In this document: positions 13,042-20,576 of the stretch, in pieces
How positions within the stretch are numbered: position 1 is the stretch's first letter
How the letters are laid out: each line of letters begins with the position of its first letter
The notes under the pieces: generated by a model
The model's input: the letters and a program-made list of their open reading frames with translations, nothing else
Databases searched by the model: none
What the model was told of the DNA's origin: nothing
Origin: UBA6065 sp036565605
GTDB lineage: Bacteria; Patescibacteriota; Minisyncoccia; Phycocordibacterales; UBA6065
Length of the DNA stretch: 21,247 nt
Direction: 5' to 3'
Assembly (NCBI GenBank): GCA_036565605.1
Contig: DATCXV010000014.1
Location: 1 to 21,247, forward strand
Translations under genes and position numbers: made by a program

Positions 13042-13779
13042 TTAGTTCTGAACTTGCGAGACGAGGAAGGCAAACGCACCGTCGTCACCCCACTTACCGC
13101 CAGGGTTGCTCCAAGCCGTGTTGAGCCACCGCCCGCCACCGCGCCGAGCCGCATAGAGCAGGCACGGGCTGCCATCGAAATCCTTGATCGGCTCGTGCAT
13201 GGTGACGATCCACCACAGGTCGAGCTCTTCGAGTTCCGCATCCGAGAGCAATTCTCGGAGGAGGCAGGCCGTCTCGGGGTGTGGTGTGAGCCAACCCCGC
13301 TTCTCGGCATCCGCACGGATCTTCTTCGAAACACGGTTGCGATCCGTGTAGGCCGTGCCGACGATGATGGCCAGGGTGTAGGTGACGCCAGTGGTCGCTT
13401 TGAAGTCTTCCGACCGCAAGACATCATTGGCATACTTCGAAAGGCGGAAGCCCTTCGATTCGAGGTAGGTGATCCACTCTTCGCCGCCCCGACCGTTCGA
13501 GGTAACTTTGACGTAGATCATGTCATCGATCCTGACCCATTTCTTACCTTCGGGAATCTCGGGCGCGACGCCTTTGGCGACGATCGTGACCGACGTTTGG
13601 CAACCGTTGTTGAGGAATTCAGCGAACCTCTTTCCGCGTTCTTCGGGCGAAAGCTCGATGAACGGTTGGAGATCCGCTTTGACCTCGCTCCACGGCGTAT
13701 CCAGGACGAACGATCCGATGACGCTCCGAGCTTGACCTTCTGATAAGGCTTTACTCATGGTTTCCTTTTTCACTGACAT
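13042..13779 (-). CDS. protein of unknown function (245 aa) with long structured leader
   Basis: 245 aa, soluble, no signal peptide or membrane segment. Not recognised. Visible features: an N-terminal helical stretch (SEGQARSVIGSFVLD), a beta-rich middle (GKKWVRIDDMIYVKVT, GEEWITYL), a basic DRNRVSKKIRADAEKRGW around residues 145-165, and a Trp/Gly-rich C-terminus (WWIVTMHEP, GRWLNTAWSNPGGKWGDDG). It is a single-gene unit: a consensus promoter at 13930-13958, a leader of about 140 nt with a large hairpin, and a strong terminator at 12952-12991. An alternative start at 13758 (MSKALSEG) has a better Shine-Dalgarno (AAGGA, about 4 nt upstream). No residues point to an enzyme family with confidence. 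Confidence 0.8.
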   Translation of the reverse strand: MSVKKETMSKALSEGQARSVIGSFVLDTPWSEVKADLQPFIELSPEERGKRFAEFLNNGCQTSVTIVAKGVAPEIPEGKKWVRIDDMIYVKVTSNGRGGEEWITYLESKGFRLSKYANDVLRSEDFKATTGVTYTLAIIVGTAYTDRNRVSKKIRADAEKRGWLTPHPETACLLRELLSDAELEELDLWWIVTMHEPIKDFDGSPCLLYAARRGGGRWLNTAWSNPGGKWGDDGAFAFLVSQVQN

Positions 13780-13845
13780 GGGCTAGACCTTTTGTGCGGA
13801 ATGCACGCAAGGCTTTGACCCGCGCCGTCCCTTTCGGATTTGGAT

Positions 13846-13895
13846 ATTACGGCGTTCTTTCAAGGCACTAAAATGCCCTCAAAGAACGCCGTAAT
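13846..13895 (-). promoter_or_regulatory. large hairpin in the 5' leader of the 245-aa gene
   Basis: 15-bp perfect arms ATTACGGCGTTCTTT (13846-13860) and AAAGAACGCCGTAAT (13881-13895), with a smaller GGCA/TGCC stem inside the loop. It lies within the predicted leader, about 30 nt after the start site and about 66 nt before the ATG. No U-tract follows, so it is not a simple terminator; it may stabilise the mRNA or bind a regulator. Confidence 0.6.
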
Positions 13896-13929
13896 CTCGC
13901 AAGAATTACAATGAACCATATACCGGTTT

Positions 13930-13958
13930 ATTATACACCTTTTAACATCTAATGTCAA
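13930..13958 (-). promoter_or_regulatory. consensus sigma-70 promoter of the 245-aa gene
   Basis: Minus strand TTGACA (13958-13953), 17-nt spacer, TATAAT (13935-13930): a perfect match in both boxes and spacing. Predicted start near 13923. It is the strongest promoter in the window. Confidence 0.88.
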
Positions 13959-14345
13959 CTAAATCTTTGCCCACATCAGTAAATCAAGGGTATGAGATCC
14001 CGCGTGATATTTCCTCTATAGATTTGAAGTTGTGGGCAAATCTGAGCTATTAGGTACTCACCCGCTCCCATACCAGCAAATAGCCAAATCTGATGAAATG
14101 GACTACTGACTTCCGAAAATAATTTGCCAAGTTCCCTTATATTTAAATCAGAAAACCTCGCACGGAAATGAAAGGCGCACCTGAAAACTAAGTGACCGCA
14201 TTGAATATTTCCAGAAATGAAGCTGAAATCGAAGAATTAGATATTGAGATCAGATACGACAAAATGAGCGGGAAGTTTGGAACCGCCATTCTGTCGCCTA
14301 TATTCAAGCTAAACTCCAAATTTTCACCAACACCGTCTGATCTTG
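13959..14345. other. AT-rich intergenic stretch without a supported gene
   Basis: No gene with credible start and length. It contains a 10-bp inverted repeat, TTTGCCCACA (13966-13975) and TGTGGGCAAA (14031-14040), the near arm lying 8 bp upstream of the consensus -35. Two short open frames (one each strand) lack good starts or run into the tRNA and are not called. Confidence 0.6.
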
Positions 14346-14417
14346 TTGCGGGGGCAGGATTTGCACCTGCGACCTTCAGGTTATGAGCCTGACGAGCTAC
14401 TCCTACTCCACCCCGCG
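14346..14417 (-). tRNA. initiator tRNA-fMet(CAU), divergent
   Basis: Acceptor CGCGGGG/CCCCGCA with the initiator-specific C1.A72 mismatch, the A11-U24 pair, anticodon loop CTCATAA, discriminator A; CCA not encoded. The anticodon stem is TCAGG/CCTGA, so the three consecutive G-C pairs typical of initiators are AGG/CCU here. The D-loop is only 7 nt (AGGAGTA), and the T-loop reads TGCAAAT, with G at the nearly invariant position 55. The initiator hallmarks make the identity firm despite these changes. Confidence 0.92.
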
Positions 14418-14500
14418 ATAGGCCATCAGTATACAACGGACGAATCGCGCCTGCAAGCACCCATACAGGTACCCCTGGTGCTCATAGATACTACGAACGG

Positions 14501-15082
14501 CTATATATAATAGAATTCCTCAAAAACCTTCTTGTACATATCGATGGTTTTTCGGGCATCACGTTCGTTTAACTGGAAATCGCCGCCTTCATGAGCGATC
14601 TGATTACGAACTTTATGCGCCTCCCAGGCAAGATCCAGTGTGAGAAAATCGCTCTTTTCAACTCCCTTCAACTTGTCGCCGATGGAATCACCCTGATATC
14701 CCATTTTTTCAAGAATGTCGCCCAGCATGATATCCGCTTCGATGATCGCCAGGCGCCAATCCGACGGATTCGCGGAATTAATGTGCTCTTGAACCTTCTG
14801 CCATTTCTGATTAAGAACTGGATCTGCACCTGCTTCATTTTCCGCATCCTTCATACGCACCGAATGAAACTTCGACTCGGCCTCCTTTTCGACCTGTTTC
14901 AGACGAATGATCGAATAGGCAATGACGTACGCAAGAAAGAGTCCGATGATAATAGCGAACGGACGGATCGCCTCGATGAAATGAATGACGGCATTCAAAA
15001 TTGCGACTACATCAAGATTCTTGAAGAAGTCGAAAATTCGCAAGAATATGTATTCGAGGTTGAGGAAATTGACGGCGTCCAT
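14501..15082 (-). CDS. membrane-anchored protein with HEPN-like cytoplasmic domain
   Basis: 193 aa. N-terminal amphipathic helices are followed by a membrane segment (about residues 40-60) and an all-helical cytoplasmic domain (about 62-193) containing HKVRNQIAHEG. RNQIAH (159-164) fits the R-x4-6-H motif of HEPN domains, often RNases or nucleotide-binding helpers, in a bundle of the right size. The rest is charged helices with DWRLAIIEADIMLGDILEKM. No partner toxin or antitoxin gene is adjacent; it lies 31 nt downstream of gatA and may be co-transcribed. HEPN assignment is by motif and helix pattern only, and RNase activity is not claimed. Confidence 0.8.
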   Translation of the reverse strand: MDAVNFLNLEYIFLRIFDFFKNLDVVAILNAVIHFIEAIRPFAIIIGLFLAYVIAYSIIRLKQVEKEAESKFHSVRMKDAENEAGADPVLNQKWQKVQEHINSANPSDWRLAIIEADIMLGDILEKMGYQGDSIGDKLKGVEKSDFLTLDLAWEAHKVRNQIAHEGGDFQLNERDARKTIDMYKKVFEEFYYI

Positions 15083-15113
15083 GGGAATTGCTTCCCTCTT
15101 ATTCTATCACCAT

Positions 15114-16523
15114 TTATTCAAGCACCTTACCCAGAGCAAACAGGACATCTTCGCGGCCATGGGCGGCAGAAAGCTGGATGCCGATAGGGAGTGTCTTGCC
15201 ATCGACCAATTTCTCTCCTGCCGGGACGGACATAGCTGGAATACCGACCAAATTCGCCGTGACCGTGAAAATGTCTTCCAAGTACATCGCAACTGGATCC
15301 GAAGCCTTCTCTCCAATCTTAAATGCCGTAGAAGGAGTCGTGGGCGTAATGATAGCGTCTACTTGTTCGAAAGCCTTTGCGAAATCCTGACGCAGAAGCT
15401 CGCGGACAGCTGAAGCCTTGTTGTAATAAGCGTCATAGTAGCCCGAGGACAGGACATATGCACCCAACATAATTCGGCGGCGGGCTTCGGCCCCAAAACC
15501 TGCAGAACGGGACAACAGATAGTCTTCAAGCAAGGTCGCACCGTCTTTGTGCAGACCGTATTTGACGCCATCGAAGCGCGCCAAGTTGGTCGAAACTTCT
15601 GCGGGCATAAGGACATAATACACAGCAAGTGAATACTCGATATTCGGCAATTCTATATCTTTTATTTCATATCCCGCTGCCTTGAATCTGGTGATCGCTC
15701 CTTCGAAGGCTTTCATTACATCCACATCGATACCATCGCCTTTTAAAAAATGTCTTGGTACACCGATCGTCTTAGGCTTACTATCCGCCTTAGATGTCAT
15801 ATCGATCGACGTTGCATCAAAACGATCCTTGCCTTTCATGGCTGTAAAAAGGATTTCGGCATCAGCGACTGTCTTGGCAAACGGACCAATCACATCCAAA
15901 GATGATCCCATTGCCATCAATCCGTGACGCGAGACGGATCCATACGTCGGCTTAAGACCGACCAAGCCACAGAAGGATGCCGGCTGACGGATCGATCCAC
16001 CCGTATCCGAGCCAAGCGATGCAAGCGCCATATCGCCCGCTACCGCTGCGGCCGATCCACCCGACGAACCTCCCGCTACACGCGAAAGATCATGGGGATT
16101 TTTGGTGACGCCGAACGCAGAGTTTTCCGTTGAACCACCCATGGCAAACTCATCCATGTTTACACGGCCCAAAAATACAACACCAGCATCGCGCATTTTT
16201 TTCACCGCTGTCGCTTCGTATGGTGCAACATAGCCTTCCAGAATCTTAGACGCGGATGTAACCTTCTTCCCTAAAACCAACATATTGTCTTTGATCGCGA
16301 TCGGAATGCCGGCAAGCATGTTTTCTGCCTTCACTTTTTTCTGCGCCTCATCAGCCTGGGTCATGACGTCGTCATAAACTTCCAAATAGGCATGAATGTC
16401 ACCATCGCGCTTCTTGATTTCATCCAAATATACCTGACACAGCTCACGCACAGTATAATCGCCGGCAACCAATGCTTTGTGAGCCTTCTCGATCGTAAGA
16501 GTTTTCAGATCTATCTGTGCCAT
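15114..16523 (-). CDS. gatA: Asp-tRNA(Asn)/Glu-tRNA(Gln) amidotransferase subunit A
   Basis: 469 aa, normal length. Amidase-signature enzyme with catalytic Ser-cisSer-Lys: Lys in IPIAIKDNM, cis-Ser in GGSSGGSAAAVAGD, and nucleophile Ser in GSDTGGSIRQPASFCGLVG. It supplies ammonia from glutamine for transamidation of Glu-tRNA(Gln) and/or Asp-tRNA(Asn) in the GatCAB complex. It starts 4 nt after the gatC stop. gatB is not in the window, so the complex must be completed from elsewhere in the genome. Presence of GatCAB implies indirect charging of tRNA-Gln and/or tRNA-Asn. Confidence 0.96.
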   Translation of the reverse strand: MAQIDLKTLTIEKAHKALVAGDYTVRELCQVYLDEIKKRDGDIHAYLEVYDDVMTQADEAQKKVKAENMLAGIPIAIKDNMLVLGKKVTSASKILEGYVAPYEATAVKKMRDAGVVFLGRVNMDEFAMGGSTENSAFGVTKNPHDLSRVAGGSSGGSAAAVAGDMALASLGSDTGGSIRQPASFCGLVGLKPTYGSVSRHGLMAMGSSLDVIGPFAKTVADAEILFTAMKGKDRFDATSIDMTSKADSKPKTIGVPRHFLKGDGIDVDVMKAFEGAITRFKAAGYEIKDIELPNIEYSLAVYYVLMPAEVSTNLARFDGVKYGLHKDGATLLEDYLLSRSAGFGAEARRRIMLGAYVLSSGYYDAYYNKASAVRELLRQDFAKAFEQVDAIITPTTPSTAFKIGEKASDPVAMYLEDIFTVTANLVGIPAMSVPAGEKLVDGKTLPIGIQLSAAHGREDVLFALGKVLE

Positions 16524-16527
16524 AGGA

Positions 16528-16833
16528 TTATTGTGATCCGCCCAAAATCTTCTTCACTTTGACAAATTGGCCATCAGCCGTCTTTTCATGCTTGGGAGCA
16601 AGATTGATGAGCGTATCGGTAAAGACACCCCCTTCGTGCGCATGTGCGTCGTCGCGCAAGATATTGCGCTGTACCGGGGCGATCGGACCGGACTCTTTCG
16701 TCGGTGCAGACTTCAACGTGTCGACATAAGCCAAAATTGCGCCCATATCGGATTGCATTTTAAGAACCTCATCATCCGAGAGTCTAATCCGGGACAGCGC
16801 AGCCAATTTCAGAACTTCTTCGCGTGAGATCAT
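16528..16833 (-). CDS. gatC: Asp-tRNA(Asn)/Glu-tRNA(Gln) amidotransferase subunit C
   Basis: 101 aa, the usual size. N-terminal ISREEVLKLAALSRIRLSDDE matches the GatC family, followed by an amphipathic helix (MQSDMGAILAYVDTLKS), a Pro-rich linker and LRDDAHAHEG. GatC stabilises GatA-GatB assembly by wrapping between the subunits. First gene of gatC-gatA. The 35-nt gap to ligA carries an extended -10 (TGCTATAGT). Confidence 0.93.
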   Translation of the reverse strand: MISREEVLKLAALSRIRLSDDEVLKMQSDMGAILAYVDTLKSAPTKESGPIAPVQRNILRDDAHAHEGGVFTDTLINLAPKHEKTADGQFVKVKKILGGSQ

Positions 16834-16851
16834 GGATTTAAAGATACGAGC

Positions 16852-16860
16852 ACTATAGCA
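16852..16860 (-). promoter_or_regulatory. extended -10 promoter of gatCA
   Basis: TGC-TATAGT on the minus strand, 18 nt before the gatC ATG, in the ligA-gatC gap. Confidence 0.4.
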
Positions 16861-16868
16861 GATTTTGT

Positions 16869-18887
16869 TTATTTCAAAAGCTCTTTCAGTTCCTCCTCCC
16901 CAATCACCTTTACGCCCAGGCTTTCTGCTTTGGCTAATTTCGATCCAGCCGCTTCGCCAGCCACTACATAATCTGTATTTTTCGAAACCGATGATGAAAC
17001 ATTACCGCCCGCCTTACGGATCATTTCTTCGGCAAAAGCGCGTTCCAGTGTCGGCAGCGTGCCAGTCAGAACAAAAGTGAGCCCTTTTAATTTTCCATCC
17101 GACGATTCTTTTACTTTTTCGATCTTCAATTCTTTGACAAGCTCGGCAAGCATTTTTTTGTTCGCCTTGTTTGAAAGCCAGTCTGCAAGCGACTGTGCCA
17201 CAACCGGACCGACACCTTCGATCGCTTCGAAATCTGACTTATTCGCACCGGCAACAGCATCAATGGTTTTAAAATGCTCGGCCAAAAGATGCGCCGTCTC
17301 TTCGCCTACATGATCTATTGACAGACCGGTAAGAAGCCGCGGCAAGGTCGTCGCCCGTGCCTTATCGATCGATGCAAGCAAATTATCCGCGGACTTTTCG
17401 GCGAAGCGCGGCAAAGCAAGTACGTCCCCCTTTTCGAGCTTAAAAAGATCTGGGAAGGTCGATATAAGTCCCGCATCAAGCAAAGCGTCGATTACTGCTG
17501 GACCACAACCATCAATATCAAGAGCGGGCCGCGATGCAAAATAGCGGAACTTGCGGCGTAAAAGCGTCTGTGAATCGCGTACCACACAGCGGTGAGCCGC
17601 CTGACCAGGAATACGTTCAATGCGGCCATCACCGCCGCACTCGGGAATATGCGTCGGGAAAATAAAGGGTTTTTCCCTTCCTGTACGCAGATCTTTGACC
17701 ACTGAAACGATGTCCGGAATAATGTCGCCCGCCTTCTGCAAGATCACCGTATCGCCGACGCGGACATCAAGACGCTTAATCTCATCTTCATTATGTAGTG
17801 TCGCGCGCGAAACCGTGGTACCCGCAACCAAGACCGGGCGCAGTTGTGCTACTGGCGTGATAACACCCGTACGACCAACTTGAAAAACAATGTCTTCGAC
17901 CATGGTCGTGACCTGTTCGGCCGGAAATTTAAAGGCAATGCCCCAGCGCGGCGCCTTGCCGGTATAGCCAAGAACTTCCTGAAACTTTCTTTCATCTACC
18001 TTTACCACTACACCATCAATGAGATAATCCTCTTTCGGTGCTTTTTTTTGCCATTCCCTCCAATACGCGATAGCGCCATCAATATCTTTGACATGTCGGC
18101 GGTGCTTATTCACCTTGAAGCCCAGATCGTGCAACAAATCCAGCTCTTCGGCTTGGGTTTTTGGCATAGCGATATTTATGCGCGCGATATCGTACGTAAA
18201 ATTATCAAGCCTGCGCGATGCGGCAATCTTCGGATCAAGTTGGCGGATCGATCCAGCCGCCACATTTCGTGGGTTAGCAAACAAAGGCTCGCCTGCTTTT
18301 TCGCGCTCTGCGTTTAAGCGTTCTAAGTTTGACTTGGACATCCAAACCTCGCCCTCGACGATGCAATCGACTGGTTTTTCCAATTTCAAAGGCACTGATC
18401 CAATCGTCCGCACGTTCTGTGTCACGTCTTCACCCACCGTACCGTCACCACGAGTTGCTGCACGGACTAGAATTCCTTTTTCGTATTCCAATACAACTTT
18501 CAAACCATCGATCTTTAATTCACAGGTATAGGTCGGATTACCTTCCGCACCAGTTTCAGTCTTGATAAGACGCTTCACGCGTCCATCAAAATCCCGCAAA
18601 TCCTCTTCAGTGAATGCATCATTGAAAGACCACTGAGGAACTTTGTGTGCGACCTTAACGAATTCCGGAAGTGGCGCAGCACCGACGCGGCCAGTTGGAG
18701 AATCAGATGTTCGCAATTCTGGGTATTGAGCTTCTATACCTTCAAGCTCTTTGACCAGCGTGTCATAAGCCGTGTCTGAAATTTCCGGAGCATCATGCGT
18801 ATGATACAGGCGACGGTGACGGTTAATCTCGTCACGCAGTTTTTGGGCGCGCGTTGCGATGTCTTTTGGAGCTTTTTGGGCGGCCAT
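16869..18887 (-). CDS. ligA: NAD-dependent DNA ligase LigA with degenerate zinc finger
   Basis: 672 aa, normal length. Ia domain (about 1-60, YHTHDAPEISDTAYD), adenylation domain with catalytic Lys125 in CELKIDGLK, OB domain (WGIAFKFPAEQ; VGRTGVITPVA; RATLHNEDEI), zinc-finger region (about 405-435), helix-hairpin-helix repeats (LDIDGCGPAVIDALLDAG; FEAIEGVGPVVAQSLADW) and a C-terminal BRCT domain (about 595-672; LKGLTFVLTGTLPTLER). It seals nicks in replication and repair using NAD+. In the zinc finger only two of the four ligand Cys remain (IPEC and RCVVRDSQ in place of CxxC and CxxxxC). It follows the PilX-like gene by 20 nt and precedes gatC. Confidence 0.97.
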   Translation of the reverse strand: MAAQKAPKDIATRAQKLRDEINRHRRLYHTHDAPEISDTAYDTLVKELEGIEAQYPELRTSDSPTGRVGAAPLPEFVKVAHKVPQWSFNDAFTEEDLRDFDGRVKRLIKTETGAEGNPTYTCELKIDGLKVVLEYEKGILVRAATRGDGTVGEDVTQNVRTIGSVPLKLEKPVDCIVEGEVWMSKSNLERLNAEREKAGEPLFANPRNVAAGSIRQLDPKIAASRRLDNFTYDIARINIAMPKTQAEELDLLHDLGFKVNKHRRHVKDIDGAIAYWREWQKKAPKEDYLIDGVVVKVDERKFQEVLGYTGKAPRWGIAFKFPAEQVTTMVEDIVFQVGRTGVITPVAQLRPVLVAGTTVSRATLHNEDEIKRLDVRVGDTVILQKAGDIIPDIVSVVKDLRTGREKPFIFPTHIPECGGDGRIERIPGQAAHRCVVRDSQTLLRRKFRYFASRPALDIDGCGPAVIDALLDAGLISTFPDLFKLEKGDVLALPRFAEKSADNLLASIDKARATTLPRLLTGLSIDHVGEETAHLLAEHFKTIDAVAGANKSDFEAIEGVGPVVAQSLADWLSNKANKKMLAELVKELKIEKVKESSDGKLKGLTFVLTGTLPTLERAFAEEMIRKAGGNVSSSVSKNTDYVVAGEAAGSKLAKAESLGVKVIGEEELKELLK

Positions 18888-18907
18888 GGTAAAGCTATGG
18901 TACCCGT

Positions 18908-19429
18908 TTAATAGGTCACCTTCAAGGCCCTTTCTACCCTACCTGGATCAGATGCATCACAGGTGTTATAGCCGCGCGAATCAATCGCTGTTTCGATGAT
19001 GCCCCCAGAATCAGTTTTAGTCACAGTTACCCGGGCGCAATATGGCGCATAATTTGATGTAACTGAAGTATTTGGAATCTCGAGATTAAAGACAGTTGTA
19101 GCCGATGACGAATTAGAAACCGATGGAGTGATATTTATATACTGAGTCGTAGTCGTGGCTACGCAATCAGGATTAGCCGGAGACGGTGTTCGTGATGACG
19201 TCGACGTCGCAAAGATGTTAGTGCCGCGGAAATCCCAATACAGAGCACATTCAATGCCCGTATCGGCGGCGTAGAACGAAAACTGTGACTCGCGACCAGA
19301 CGACGACAATTCGATCTCCTTCAAAGTCAGATTAAAGATTGAAAGACCAATCGAAAGCAGGACGCTTGAAACAAGCACCGCAAAGAGCATGGCGAATCCT
19401 TTTGTTGATCTGTTTGGTTGCGTATTCAT
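18908..19429 (-). CDS. PilX-like minor pilin / pilus assembly protein
   Basis: 173 aa from the chosen start. A short basic N-terminus with KGFAMLFAVLV begins a hydrophobic segment (about 11-32) like the N-terminal helix of PilX-type proteins; it is followed by EIELSSSGRESQFSFYAADT and GIECALYW, the pattern of this group in which acquired residues follow the helix. The C-terminal part is beta-rich with paired Cys (APYCARVTV, GYNTCD). The frame is open to 19546, but ATG 19429 lies one base past the PilV-like stop and gives the expected N-terminus. Last of the four minor pilin genes. Confidence 0.8.
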   Translation of the reverse strand: MNTQPNRSTKGFAMLFAVLVSSVLLSIGLSIFNLTLKEIELSSSGRESQFSFYAADTGIECALYWDFRGTNIFATSTSSRTPSPANPDCVATTTTQYINITPSVSNSSSATTVFNLEIPNTSVTSNYAPYCARVTVTKTDSGGIIETAIDSRGYNTCDASDPGRVERALKVTY

Positions 19430-19430
19430 A

Positions 19431-20009
19431 TCAGAAATCAAAAAGATATTCCTTGACCGAGAACGACTGTGCCGGTGCATAAAGTCCAGTGTTCCAAGAT
19501 ACCGTAACCGAAACAGCAGCCTCTTTTGGAGACTTTCGATCGTCAATCGTCACCGTTCGAGTGAATTTGGTCGGTTGCCAATTAGCACCAGTGCCGTAAC
19601 CATAAAAGAAATCTCCTGAGCCAGGATCTTGATAGATCGAAAGCGGTTCACATGAACCTACCGTGCATGTCTGAATAGCATCTCCAGACAGATCATCAAA
19701 ATCAATCACATGCGCATCAATTTGGCAGGCATTTTGCGGTGAAAGATCCGTCGTCTTGCAGCTTGAGAATTGCCCAAGCCACGGAGAATCAGAGAGTCGG
19801 TTCGAATCTCGTACATTACGGACATATTCCACCGCTTCCTGGGCCAGATAAATCGCGGTGATCTGGTCACGTGAATAGATTGCAGAACCCAGGCCCTTTT
19901 GCGCAATAAGTAGCGGACCTGTTACGGCCAACGAAAGAATCGACATGGCGACCATGGCTTCGACCAGAGTAAATCCCCTTTTTGATGTGTTCGATGAAAT
20001 ACGCATCAT
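19431..20009 (-). CDS. PilV-like type IV minor prepilin
   Basis: 192 aa. The prepilin signal is SKRGFTLVEAMVAMSILSLA: a basic leader, cleavage after Gly12, Phe+1, Glu+5, then the hydrophobic helix. The globular domain contains ITAIYLAQEAVEYVRNVRD, typical of PilV/GspI-like proteins, and several Cys pairs. It is processed by prepilin peptidase and thought to form part of the pilus tip-initiating complex. The start is 2 nt after the PilW-like stop, so translation is coupled. Ends in TGA. Confidence 0.88.
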   Translation of the reverse strand: MMRISSNTSKRGFTLVEAMVAMSILSLAVTGPLLIAQKGLGSAIYSRDQITAIYLAQEAVEYVRNVRDSNRLSDSPWLGQFSSCKTTDLSPQNACQIDAHVIDFDDLSGDAIQTCTVGSCEPLSIYQDPGSGDFFYGYGTGANWQPTKFTRTVTIDDRKSPKEAAVSVTVSWNTGLYAPAQSFSVKEYLFDF

Positions 20010-20011
20010 GG

Positions 20012-20572
20012 CTATGAATCGATTGCTCGCTGAGAGACGGTGGTCTGGATCTCGAAATTAGAAGCAGTCTTTCCTGCTCCAGCAGTACCACGAATGGTCA
20101 AAACGACCTTTGGTTGGCGTTGATCTGCCGTTGAGCCTAAGACATAGAACGTCATTGAAGTGATTGAAATTTCCCGTGCAGTGATAAGCGATGTCGTCGG
20201 CAAAGTGCCATAAATACGTTTTTGTATCCTTCCAGAAACCAACGAATATTCAATCTGATCGTTCTGATCCGAAAGTGAATATGAACCGTCCAGATCAACA
20301 TCGCGGTTCGCCTTGAAATGGAAAGTTGTGCCCCCAGTAACACAGTCTCCAGAAACACCTATTGCCGTATCGCAGCCATAGAGCGAACCAACACGAATTT
20401 CACGCGCCATTGATTCAAGTGCGAAATTAAGGTTCGTCATGACTGATTTCAAAGCATGCGCTTTCTTATTAGCATCAACGATCGAAAAGACAGCACCGGT
20501 CGCTACCAACATAACCATGGCAAAGATCGAGACTGAGACCAGCACTTCGATCAATGTAAATCCTCTTTTCAT
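20012..20572 (-). CDS. PilW/GspJ-like type IV minor prepilin
   Basis: 186 aa from the chosen start. MKRGFTLIEVLVSVSIFAMV is a prepilin signal with a 4-residue leader (cleavage after Gly4, Phe+1, Glu+5). The helix is followed by HALKSVMTNLNFALESMARE, typical of PilW/GspJ-like proteins, and a beta-rich C-terminal domain with a DVDLDGSYSLSD stretch that may bind calcium. The frame is open to 20608, but ATG 20572 is 4 nt after the FimT-like stop and yields the canonical leader. Confidence 0.88.
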   Translation of the reverse strand: MKRGFTLIEVLVSVSIFAMVMLVATGAVFSIVDANKKAHALKSVMTNLNFALESMAREIRVGSLYGCDTAIGVSGDCVTGGTTFHFKANRDVDLDGSYSLSDQNDQIEYSLVSGRIQKRIYGTLPTTSLITAREISITSMTFYVLGSTADQRQPKVVLTIRGTAGAGKTASNFEIQTTVSQRAIDS

Positions 20573-20576
20573 ATTT

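Noticed and set aside
12927..13433. Long shadow frames opposite and within the 245-aa gene (both strands)
   Set aside because: The minus-strand 245-aa frame has the promoter, leader and terminator; the others are overlapping frames without such signals.
13976..14265. Minus-strand open frame of about 85 codons ending at 13976, with protein-like composition (for example FAGMGAGEYLIAQICPQL)
   Set aside because: No start codon except one near the C-terminus, no upstream signal, and it lies in AT-rich intergenic DNA; could be a remnant but not supportable.
14192..14386. Plus-strand 64-codon frame from a GTG
   Set aside because: Its last third is the antisense of tRNA-fMet (the familiar GAGFAPATF artefact) and there is no Shine-Dalgarno or promoter.
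14188..14460. Minus-strand 90-codon frame
   Set aside because: Runs through the initiator tRNA; translation of a tRNA gene.
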